This document shows positions 1 to 5,396 of a DNA stretch of 5,396 nt, piece after piece (position 1 is the first letter of the stretch; each line of letters starts with the position of its first letter). The notes beneath the pieces were generated by a model. That model worked only from the letters and a program-made list of their open reading frames with translations. It did not search any database and was not told the origin of the DNA. The stretch lies in the NCBI GenBank assembly GCA_028281215.1, contig JANQKH010000442.1, positions 1-5,396 on the forward strand, given 5' to 3'. Source of the DNA: Phycisphaeraceae bacterium. Its GTDB lineage: Bacteria > Planctomycetota > Phycisphaerae > Phycisphaerales > Phycisphaeraceae. The position numbers and the translations under genes are program-made.

Positions 1-59
1 AATGTCAAATGGCAATGCGTGTCAATCATGATGCGAAGTGCCCGCCAGCCTTGGTCCGG
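1..59. other. Non-coding flank downstream of the DUF255 gene
   Basis: This short stretch follows the stop codon of the minus-strand DUF255 gene. I see no GC-rich hairpin followed by a T-run in it, so no intrinsic terminator is evident. Read on the minus strand it contains two TTGACA-like hexamers, at about 25-20 and 8-3. These could be -35 elements for a gene beyond the left edge, but no matching -10 box falls inside the window. Confidence 0.4.
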
Positions 60-2519
60 TCAATCCAGCCCTTTCAACGAAATCGGCAACGTGATGTTCG
101 CCGGCGCCAGACAGGCGTCGTCTTTGCATGCCTGATAGCCAAGCACGAGTCGCGGTTGCCCAGTGATGCCCAACTCGCCGGTCTTCTTGAGAACCACTTC
201 GATCGTGGATTCACCTTCGTACACGGCAATCGGTTGGTCGGCGAAGGCGAATTTCTTCTTCTCAGCTTTCGGATACTGGACCGTCGCGGTGATGCCGGTG
301 ATGCCGTGCAAGTCGACGGTCACGCCGACCAGACCATCCACGCCCGGTTCGTGGGCGTTGACGTGAAACTGCTTGTGGACTTTGAGGGTGATGGTGGCCT
401 TGCCGCCTTCCTTGAGGTTGATGTTTTTGTCTTTGAGCAGGGCGACCACGGGGGCGTTGAGCGTGGGTTGCGCCGCGCGGGCCACCAGGTCGCCGCGCGG
501 AAAGCGATTCGGCGCCAGTGCCATCGCGCGGATCGCCGCATGCATCATGTTCGCCATCCCCTGGCTGCGCCGGCGAAGCGGGGCGGCGTAAGCCTGCATG
601 TCGCCGATCGCCTGGTCGAGGTAATCCTTTGACTTGGTGATCTCATAAAGCGTGATCAGGTTTTGCACCATCACGCTGTTGCCGCTGGGCGTCGCGCCGT
701 CATAGGTGGTACGCGAACGCACAAACAAGTCGTCCTGGTCGGCGAGCGTATCGTAATACCCGCCGGCCGGTTTTTTCTGCGCGTCATAGACCGCAAATTC
801 TCGGGTCGCGTGTGCGGTGAACGCCTCGGCGGAACCGAGCCATTTGCCTTCACCTGTGGTGTGATAGAGTTCGAGCAGGCCGTGCACGAAGAAGGCGTAG
901 TCTTCGAGAAAACCGTTGATTTTCACTTTGCCATTGCGCATCGTGCGGTACAGTCCGCCGTTCTCCGTGCGCATGTTTTCAAGGATGTAGTTGGCGGCCT
1001 TTTCCGCGGCTTTGGTGTATTTCGGTTCTTGCAGGTCGCGGCCGGCCCGCGCGAAGCCGGCAATCATCAACCCGTTCCAACTCGTCAGCGATTTGTCGTC
1101 TGTACGTGGCTGTTTGCGCTTGTCGCGAACGGTCATCATCAACTTTCGAATCTGTTCGCGCTTGGCGAGCAGTTCAAGTTTGGTCAGTTCATGATCTTTG
1201 GCGACCTGATCGAGTCGTCTGTCCAGGTACAACACGTTGACTGGCTTCGCGTCCGGGTGATGCGGATCGCGGAAGTTTGAGCCTTTGTCCAAGCCGAGCA
1301 TGTCCAACGCCAGCGCCGCCAGTTTCTCATCTTTGATCGCCGCTTTTACCTGATCTGGCGTCCAGACGTAGTTGCGGCCTTCCATCGCGTCGACCTCGGC
1401 GTCCTGTGCCGACCAGAAAGCGCCGGTTTCGTCGACCATTTCCCGTAGCACGTATTCACAAATCTCCCGCGCGACGCGGGTGTAAAGCTCATTGTCCTTG
1501 CGGTGTGGCTGAATGGATTGAGCCATCAGGTACGCTTCGAGCAGTTGACCGTTGTCGTACAACATCTTCTCGAAGTGGGGGACCAGCCAGCGCGCGTCGA
1601 CGCTGTACCGGTGAAAACCGCCGCCGATCTGGTCGTACATGCCGCCGCGCGCCATGCGTTCGAGTGTGTATTCAATGGCATTCCACACTTCATCCGAAGG
1701 CTTGGCCTGGTGGAATCGCATAAGGAAGGTGAGATTGTTCGGTGTGGGGAATTTCGGCGCGCGGCCGAAGCCGCCGTTCGCCGAGTCGTAGCTGTTCATC
1801 ATCAACTCGGCGGTGCGCTCAACCGTGGCGGGATGCACTTCGCCGGGTTCGTACTGTTCGCTGAGATGTTCGGTCACCGCTTTGGCGACGCTGTCCGCCT
1901 GTTGGACGAATGCTTTGCGCTGTTTGGTCCACGCCTCCGAAAGGCCGACCACGATTTCCGGGAACGCCGGGCGACCGTGTTGGCGGGTCGGTGGGAAGTA
2001 GGTACCCGCGAATACGGGTTTGAGACCGGGGTCGTTTTCCCCGCTGGCGCCGGGCGGCGTGAGGAACACGCTCATCGGCCAGCCGCCGCCGCCATTGTTC
2101 ATCATCTGCGTCGCCGACATGTAAATGTCATCGACGTCGGGCCGCTCTTCGCGGTCCACTTTCACGTTGACGAAGTGTTTGTTCATCTGCTCAGCGATCT
2201 TCGGATTTTCAAAGACCAGCCGTTCCATCACGTGGCACCAGTAGCAGGTGGAATAGCCGATGCTGAGGAAGATCGGCTTGCCTTCCTTGCGAGCCTTCTC
2301 GAACGCTTCCTTGCCCCACGGATACCAGTCCACCGGATTGTGTGCGTGTTGCAACAGGTACGGACTGCTCTCGTTGATCAGTTTGTTCGTGTATTTCCAC
2401 GAGCCGTCCGCGTTCTTCAGTTCCTTCGCGTGCGGGTGAACAGACTCGGCGGACATCGCCGGGGAAACAGTCATTAGCAAGGCTCCGATCAGCGCAGTAA
2501 GGAAGATGGTGCTTTTCAT
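60..2519 (-). CDS. Secreted DUF255/YyaL-type thioredoxin-domain protein with C-terminal DsbD-alpha-like domain
   Basis: The protein has 819 residues. Residues 1-24 are a Sec signal peptide (MKSTIFLTALIGALLMTVSP, cleavage near AMS-A), so it should work in the periplasm. Residues about 40-180 form the thioredoxin-like DUF255 domain, with STCYWCHVM (C92, C95) and KVDREERPDVDDIYM. Residues about 250-670 are the alpha/alpha-barrel part of the YyaL/SPATA20 family, marked by GGGFHRYSVD, HFEKMLYDN, SLTSWNGLMIAG and YDGATPSGNS. Residues about 690-819 resemble the N-terminal domain of DsbD: HVNAHEPG, YPKAEKKKF, then YQACKDDACLAPA with C798 and C803. Family members are usually near 600-700 residues, so the tail is an addition. 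A thiol-disulfide role is inferred; no enzymatic activity is established for the family. Start: codon 2519 is chosen because the signal peptide begins there and AGAAG lies 8 bases upstream. An in-frame ATG at 2600 overlaps the upstream stop as ATGA, but would put 27 polar residues before the signal peptide. The gene is probably co-transcribed with the hydrolase gene upstream. Confidence 0.9.
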   Translation of the reverse strand: MKSTIFLTALIGALLMTVSPAMSAESVHPHAKELKNADGSWKYTNKLINESSPYLLQHAHNPVDWYPWGKEAFEKARKEGKPIFLSIGYSTCYWCHVMERLVFENPKIAEQMNKHFVNVKVDREERPDVDDIYMSATQMMNNGGGGWPMSVFLTPPGASGENDPGLKPVFAGTYFPPTRQHGRPAFPEIVVGLSEAWTKQRKAFVQQADSVAKAVTEHLSEQYEPGEVHPATVERTAELMMNSYDSANGGFGRAPKFPTPNNLTFLMRFHQAKPSDEVWNAIEYTLERMARGGMYDQIGGGFHRYSVDARWLVPHFEKMLYDNGQLLEAYLMAQSIQPHRKDNELYTRVAREICEYVLREMVDETGAFWSAQDAEVDAMEGRNYVWTPDQVKAAIKDEKLAALALDMLGLDKGSNFRDPHHPDAKPVNVLYLDRRLDQVAKDHELTKLELLAKREQIRKLMMTVRDKRKQPRTDDKSLTSWNGLMIAGFARAGRDLQEPKYTKAAEKAANYILENMRTENGGLYRTMRNGKVKINGFLEDYAFFVHGLLELYHTTGEGKWLGSAEAFTAHATREFAVYDAQKKPAGGYYDTLADQDDLFVRSRTTYDGATPSGNSVMVQNLITLYEITKSKDYLDQAIGDMQAYAAPLRRRSQGMANMMHAAIRAMALAPNRFPRGDLVARAAQPTLNAPVVALLKDKNINLKEGGKATITLKVHKQFHVNAHEPGVDGLVGVTVDLHGITGITATVQYPKAEKKKFAFADQPIAVYEGESTIEVVLKKTGELGITGQPRLVLGYQACKDDACLAPANITLPISLKGLD

Positions 2520-2527
2520 GGGCGTAT

Positions 2528-2532
2528 CTTCT
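2528..2532 (-). promoter_or_regulatory. Ribosome binding site deciding the DUF255 gene start
   Basis: On the minus strand the bases read AGAAG, with 8 bases before the ATG at 2519. It is a modest Shine-Dalgarno match. It supports the signal-peptide start over the ATG at 2600, which has only a poor AGGCG-like stretch ahead of it. Confidence 0.45.
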
Positions 2533-2596
2533 GTAAAAGGTTGAAGGGGCATGGTATGCGTGATGCCGCCGATCAGCGAGCTGTTTGTTCGCCGAC

Positions 2597-3556
2597 TCAT
2601 TCAAACGCCTGTTTGACCGGTTTGCCGACAACGTCGTTCTCATAGGCGATGCCGAGGAATCGGCATGCGGTGGCGAAGGTGTCTTCCGTGCGAATGGTCA
2701 GGTCGCCGTGCTGGGTCAGATCCTGCCCCGCCCTGATGCCGGGACCTGCGGCGATCCATGGAATGTGCAAGCCTCGGGCGTCGCGGCCGTGATGCGTTTT
2801 GCCGAACCCGCCGTGATCGGCGCTGACGATGATCAACGTCTGATCCAGCACACCTTTGTCTTTTAACGCGGCGAGAATCGTACCGATGCCTGCGTCGGCA
2901 TTGGCGATCGCGGTCAATTGCTGCGGCGAGCCCCAACCTTTCGCGTGACCGACCGTGTCCACGCGCGGAAAGTGCACAAGCATTACCTGCGGCGTGTGCT
3001 CGGTGACAATCGTCGCAGCCTGCTTGCCGATCCATTCATCACCGTACTTTCTCTCCCATGGATTCAAGCCGTCATCGCCTTTCATGCCTTTATCCTTTGG
3101 CGCTCGTGGTGACAGCGCCATCCAGTCCACCGTTTTGGGTTTTGCCAAGGCGATGAACTTGTATTTACCCGCCACCATCGCCGTCGACATGCCCTTTGCA
3201 TTGGCCAACTCGAACAGTGTCTTTTTGTGCGGATGTTTGTATTTCACGCCGCGCGGTGGATCGTCACCATTCCAGTGCACGCCGTGTTGCTCCAACTTCG
3301 TGCCGGTCATCATGGATGCGTGTGATGGCAACGTTCTGCCCATCGTGATGGTCTGCGCCCAACAGGAATAGCTGCCCCGCGCCATCAAGCGTCGCAGATG
3401 CGGCGCCTTGGCCAGCAGCATCAAATCGGGTCGCAAACCGTCCACGCTGATAATCAACACGCGTTTGGTTTCGCCGCGGCTGTTGGTCGCAAAGCAACAC
3501 ACGAGCAACGCCAAGAGCAGGGCGATTCGATTGACTTGGTTCGTTCGTTTGGGCAT
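2597..3556 (-). CDS. Secreted type I phosphodiesterase/nucleotide pyrophosphatase-like hydrolase (alkaline phosphatase superfamily)
   Basis: The protein has 319 residues. Residues 1-23 form a Sec signal peptide (KR-rich start, core IALLLALLVCCFA), so export is expected. The paired cysteines C20 and C21 do not sit in a proper lipobox, so a lipoprotein is unlikely. The two-metal site of the superfamily is complete: D39 in IISVDGLRPD, nucleophile T75 in MGRTLPSHASMMTG, D200 and H204 in DTVGH, D247 and H248 in VSADHGG, and H264 in GLHIPW. This pattern fits the phosphodiesterase/nucleotide pyrophosphatase branch, which breaks phosphate mono- or diesters through a Thr intermediate. A sulfatase is unlikely because the C/S-x-P-x-R signature is missing. 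The protein is compact, with no membrane segment or extra domain after the signal peptide. The substrate is unknown. The frame stays open far upstream on the antisense strand of the next gene; the start at 3556 is set by the signal peptide and by GGAAG 6 bases ahead. ATG at 3562 is the alternative, adding two residues. Confidence 0.88.
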   Translation of the reverse strand: MPKRTNQVNRIALLLALLVCCFATNSRGETKRVLIISVDGLRPDLMLLAKAPHLRRLMARGSYSCWAQTITMGRTLPSHASMMTGTKLEQHGVHWNGDDPPRGVKYKHPHKKTLFELANAKGMSTAMVAGKYKFIALAKPKTVDWMALSPRAPKDKGMKGDDGLNPWERKYGDEWIGKQAATIVTEHTPQVMLVHFPRVDTVGHAKGWGSPQQLTAIANADAGIGTILAALKDKGVLDQTLIIVSADHGGFGKTHHGRDARGLHIPWIAAGPGIRAGQDLTQHGDLTIRTEDTFATACRFLGIAYENDVVGKPVKQAFE

Positions 3557-3562
3557 CAACAT

Positions 3563-3567
3563 CTTCC
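3563..3567 (-). promoter_or_regulatory. Ribosome binding site deciding the hydrolase start
   Basis: On the minus strand this reads GGAAG. It abuts the ATG at 3562, which is too close to serve it, but lies 6 bases before the in-frame ATG at 3556. It therefore favours 3556. Another GGAA a few bases further upstream could serve 3562. Confidence 0.5.
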
Positions 3568-3592
3568 GGTTCCAGTAATGGTCGAACGACTC

Positions 3593-3598
3593 ATGATA
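3593..3598 (-). promoter_or_regulatory. Candidate -10 box for the hydrolase/DUF255 transcript
   Basis: The minus strand reads TATCAT, five of six matches to TATAAT. It would place transcription start near 3586, giving a leader of about 30 bases before the ATG at 3556. No good -35 hexamer lies 16-18 bases upstream; that place is taken by GC-rich sequence and the inverted repeat at 3601-3618. The call rests on one hexamer and its position. Confidence 0.3.
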
Positions 3599-3600
3599 CT

Positions 3601-3618
3601 GCCGACCAACACGTCGGC
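3601..3618. repeat. Perfect inverted repeat in the divergent promoter region
   Basis: GCCGAC and GTCGGC form a perfect 6-bp dyad around the 6-base centre CAACAC. It sits between two divergent genes, directly upstream of the candidate minus-strand -10 box and in the space expected for its -35 region. That position fits an operator. A short dyad of this kind can also arise by chance, and no second copy is seen in the window. Confidence 0.35.
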
Positions 3619-3684
3619 CGTGCATTGCAGGTTTAATCCCTGTGAACGGCACGCAAGCCCAGCCAACCACGAGGCGACACCGGT

Positions 3685-3690
3685 TAGAAT
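3685..3690 (+). promoter_or_regulatory. Candidate -10 box for the secreted orphan gene
   Basis: TAGAAT matches five of six positions of TATAAT. Transcription would start near 3697, just ahead of the GGAG ribosome site at 3704, leaving a short leader of about 19 bases. No convincing -35 hexamer lies 16-18 bases upstream, so either another sigma factor or an activator is needed, or the match is accidental. Confidence 0.3.
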
Positions 3691-3703
3691 GGTCGCAACC
3701 ACC

Positions 3704-3707
3704 GGAG
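3704..3707 (+). promoter_or_regulatory. Ribosome binding site deciding the orphan gene start
   Basis: GGAG lies 8 bases before the ATG at 3716. It selects this start over the in-frame ATG at 3689, nine codons upstream, which falls before the GGAG and would put extra residues ahead of the signal peptide. Confidence 0.6.
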
Positions 3708-3715
3708 TCCAATTC

Positions 3716-4540
3716 ATGAAACTTCACATCACCAACCTGTTCGCTTGCACATTGGTCTTTCACCTGTTTGGCGTGGTGTCGTTGGCCGATCCGCCGCAGT
3801 TCACGCATGCCAAGAACAAAACCTCGATTTCGATCCAGGAATTCAAAGCCTCGGCCGAACTGGAGTTTGTTGGCAAGAAACCGAAGAACGAATACACCGT
3901 TGAATTCAAATCCCTCATCGGATTGCCCTCGAAGCTCGACCTTGTTTGCGTGACCGACGAACTGAAGATCGCGTCGGCAATCGATGACAAGAAGAAGTCG
4001 CTGATGCCGACGCGTTCGCTGCGCCGATCGTCCAGCCGATCCTCGAACGATGACTTCAACGCCTTCCACGGCGGCTCGGCGGATTCGGAACTCAAGGCTG
4101 CGGAACTGGCCGCCAATCCCTATCGTGTCAAGGAGATGGTTATCTCGGCGACGGCCATCCTCGCCCGCAAACGGGCCGAAGTCATCATTGACGCCACCGT
4201 CGAGGAAGATTTCGATGCCATCGGTCACAGCATGCGAGTGCGCCTCAGTTCGATGAAGATCGATCGCAGCCGCGTTGCCGAAATCTCCCTCGATTACAAA
4301 CGGCCCAAAGGCCGCATCGCGCCGTTCCTCGAAGCCGTTTACGCCCTCGACGCCAACGGCAACGAACTCGGCGGCGGACGATGGTCCAAAGGTATGGGCA
4401 TCTTCTCGGACAGCATGCAATTCAAAGGCGAGTTCGCCATCGCACGCACCGCCAACATTGACAAGTTCAAACTCATCATTCTGACCGAGTACGAAATCTA
4501 TCCGCTGGAATTCACTATCAAGGATGTTTTCCAGCAATGA
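3716..4540 (+). CDS. Secreted protein of unknown function with Ser/Arg-rich linker
   Basis: I do not recognise this 274-residue protein. Residues 1-24 are a clear Sec signal peptide (hydrophobic core LFACTLVFHLFGVVSLA, cleavage SLA-D), so it should be exported. Residues about 30-95 look beta-rich and end in a VTDELKIASAIDDKKKSLM stretch. Residues about 97-125 are a low-complexity linker rich in Ser, Arg and Asp (SLRRSSSRSSNDD). Residues about 135-274 look like a second beta-rich domain, with ALDANGNELGGGRW and the end TEYEIYPLEFTIKDVFQQ. Alternating polar and hydrophobic residues and the paired D-x-x-G/K turns would fit beta-sandwich folds, but that is inference. No catalytic motif, CxxC, lipobox or membrane anchor is visible. 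The only cysteine of the mature protein is C78. The gene is divergent from the hydrolase gene and stops 25 bases from the convergent ilvC stop. The signal peptide and ribosome site make it a real gene; its function is open. Confidence 0.8.
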   Translation: MKLHITNLFACTLVFHLFGVVSLADPPQFTHAKNKTSISIQEFKASAELEFVGKKPKNEYTVEFKSLIGLPSKLDLVCVTDELKIASAIDDKKKSLMPTRSLRRSSSRSSNDDFNAFHGGSADSELKAAELAANPYRVKEMVISATAILARKRAEVIIDATVEEDFDAIGHSMRVRLSSMKIDRSRVAEISLDYKRPKGRIAPFLEAVYALDANGNELGGGRWSKGMGIFSDSMQFKGEFAIARTANIDKFKLIILTEYEIYPLEFTIKDVFQQ

Positions 4541-4565
4541 CGCCACACGCGCCACGCAACATCAA

Positions 4566-4580
4566 TCAGCCCGCGGCTGA
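4566..4580. terminator. Weak hairpin at the convergent ilvC/orphan gene junction
   Basis: TCAGCC and GGCTGA form a 6-bp stem around the 3-base loop CGC. The hairpin includes the ilvC stop codon (4566-4568) and starts 25 bases after the stop of the convergent orphan gene. Its location would suit a shared terminator. However, no T-run follows on the plus strand and only a loose TTGATGTT follows on the minus strand, so strong intrinsic termination is not supported. Confidence 0.2.
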
Positions 4581-5396
4581 ATCCATCTCCACAGGCTTCA
4601 ACCACGGCATCATGCGGCGAAGTTCCTTGCCGACCTGTTCGACCGGATGTTCCGCATCCTTCGCGCGCTGTGCTTTGAACCATTCAAAACCTTTGCCGTA
4701 ATCACCGCGGAACGCATTGGCGAATTCACCTGACTGAATCTCCGCCAGCGCTTGTTTCATGCGCTCCTTCGTCTGCGCATCGATGATCTTAGGTCCGGTG
4801 TGATAGTCGCCGAACTCAGCCGTGTTGCTGATCGAGTAACGCATGTAGTTCAACCCGCCGCGAATGATCAGGTCGATGATCAGCTTCAACTCATGGCACA
4901 CTTCGAAGTACGCCAACTCAGGCGGATAGCCCGCTTCGGTCAGCGTCTCAAAGCCGGCTTTGATCAACTCGCTCAACCCACCGCAAAGCACGGTCTGCTC
5001 GCCGAACAGGTCGGTCTCGCATTCGTCTTTGAAGTTGGTTTTGAGGATGCCGCCTTTGCCGCCTCCGACGCCGATCGCCCACGCCAGTGCAATATCCGTC
5101 GCATCACCTGTCGCATCCTGATGCACCGCCATCAGGCAGGGGACCCCTCCGCCCCGTTCGAATTCACTTCGCACCGTATGGCCCGGTCCCTTCGGCGCGA
5201 CCATGATCACGTTCACATTCGTCGGTGGTTCGATCGTCTTGAAATGCACGTTGAAGCCGTGCGTGCAACCCAGCGTCGCACCTTCCTTCAGGTTCGGCCC
5301 GATGCTCTCGGCGTACACGTCGGGCTGCACCTCGTCGGGCAACGTGACAATGACAACATCCGCCTGGCTAACAGCGTCCGCCACCGGCAGAGGGTC
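4566..5396 (-). CDS. ilvC: Ketol-acid reductoisomerase, class I (C-terminal 276 residues; start outside window)
   Basis: This cytoplasmic enzyme isomerises and reduces 2-acetolactate (valine, leucine) or 2-aceto-2-hydroxybutyrate (isoleucine) to the dihydroxy acid, with Mg2+ and NAD(P)H. The open frame reaches the right edge, so the N-terminus with the dinucleotide-binding loop is missing; the GTG at 5384 is an internal Val, not a start. In fragment numbering one sees DVVIVTLPDEVQ (13-24), CTHGFNVHF with H46, PKGPGHTVRSEFERGGGVP (68-86), ETDLFGEQ with D129 and E133, YFEVCHELK with E165 and E169, and SISNTAEFGD with S190. These match the known class I residues H107, D190, E194, E226, E230 and S251 at a constant offset of 61. 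About 61 residues are therefore missing, there are no indels between these sites, and the full length is near 337, as usual for class I. Cofactor preference cannot be judged without the missing loop. The gene converges on the orphan gene; its own operon lies to the right. Confidence 0.97.
   Translation of the reverse strand, partial: DPLPVADAVSQADVVIVTLPDEVQPDVYAESIGPNLKEGATLGCTHGFNVHFKTIEPPTNVNVIMVAPKGPGHTVRSEFERGGGVPCLMAVHQDATGDATDIALAWAIGVGGGKGGILKTNFKDECETDLFGEQTVLCGGLSELIKAGFETLTEAGYPPELAYFEVCHELKLIIDLIIRGGLNYMRYSISNTAEFGDYHTGPKIIDAQTKERMKQALAEIQSGEFANAFRGDYGKGFEWFKAQRAKDAEHPVEQVGKELRRMMPWLKPVEMDSAAG

Noticed and set aside
3..25. TTGACA-like hexamers on the minus strand near the left edge, as a promoter for a gene to the left.
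   Set aside because: With a 17-base spacer the -10 box would fall mostly outside the window, so it cannot be tested here.
1503..2477. A 324-codon open frame on the plus strand inside the DUF255 gene, plus smaller plus-strand frames between 9 and 1723.
   Set aside because: They lie wholly antisense to a gene with unmistakable family motifs, show Arg/His/Val-rich unnatural composition, and match no family I know. GC-biased codon use of the real gene explains the lack of stops.
2597..3556. Sulfatase annotation for the alkaline-phosphatase-superfamily protein, as sulfatases are common in Planctomycetota.
   Set aside because: The C/S-x-P-x-R formylglycine signature is absent. The nucleophile region is GRTLPSH, with Thr as in phosphodiesterases.
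3557..4555. Upstream extension of the hydrolase frame (about 333 extra codons) running antisense through the orphan gene.
   Set aside because: The hydrolase signal peptide and ribosome site fix the start near 3556. The plus-strand gene has its own signal peptide and GGAG site, and the antisense translation has no recognisable motif.
5382..5384. GTG as a possible ilvC start codon.
   Set aside because: The frame stays open to the window edge and the residues before it (DPLP) continue typical reductoisomerase sequence. About 61 N-terminal residues are missing, judging from the constant offset of the catalytic residues.
1..5396. Possible defence system, mobile element, CRISPR array or RNA gene.
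   Set aside because: No transposase, integrase, nuclease or toxin-antitoxin pair, no spaced direct repeats, and no tRNA- or rRNA-like sequence seen. All long stretches are filled by four protein genes.

Overview
The window reads as ordinary chromosomal DNA, moderately GC-rich, of a Gram-negative-type bacterium. Three of its four proteins carry Sec signal peptides. The secreted DUF255/thioredoxin protein with a DsbD-alpha-like tail, the small secreted alkaline-phosphatase-superfamily hydrolase and the secreted orphan protein together suggest Planctomycetota or a relative. That placement is an inference from gene style, not from a marker gene. I see no RNA genes, mobile elements, CRISPR arrays or long repeats.

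Layout, left to right. Positions 1-59 are a short non-coding flank. Positions 60-2519 (minus) encode a secreted 819-residue DUF255/YyaL-type protein: an N-terminal thioredoxin fold with a CYWC motif, an alpha/alpha-barrel middle, and an added C-terminal DsbD-alpha-like domain with its own cysteine pair. Positions 2597-3556 (minus) encode a secreted 319-residue type I phosphodiesterase/nucleotide pyrophosphatase-like hydrolase with all expected metal ligands. It lies 77 bases upstream of the DUF255 gene on the same strand, so the two are probably one transcript. Positions 3557-3715 form a divergent promoter region with a perfect 6-bp dyad. Positions 3716-4540 (plus) encode a 274-residue secreted protein of unknown function with a Ser/Arg-rich linker. 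Positions 4566-5396 (minus) hold the C-terminal 276 residues of class I ketol-acid reductoisomerase (IlvC), whose start lies beyond the right edge.

The hydrolase and the DUF255 protein would both act outside the cytoplasmic membrane. The DUF255 protein looks like a periplasmic thiol-redox protein. The hydrolase's substrate cannot be read from the sequence. IlvC is a cytoplasmic branched-chain amino acid enzyme that converges on the orphan gene and shows no functional link to the others. The most noteworthy item is the three-part architecture of the DUF255 protein; the second is the unrecognised secreted protein.
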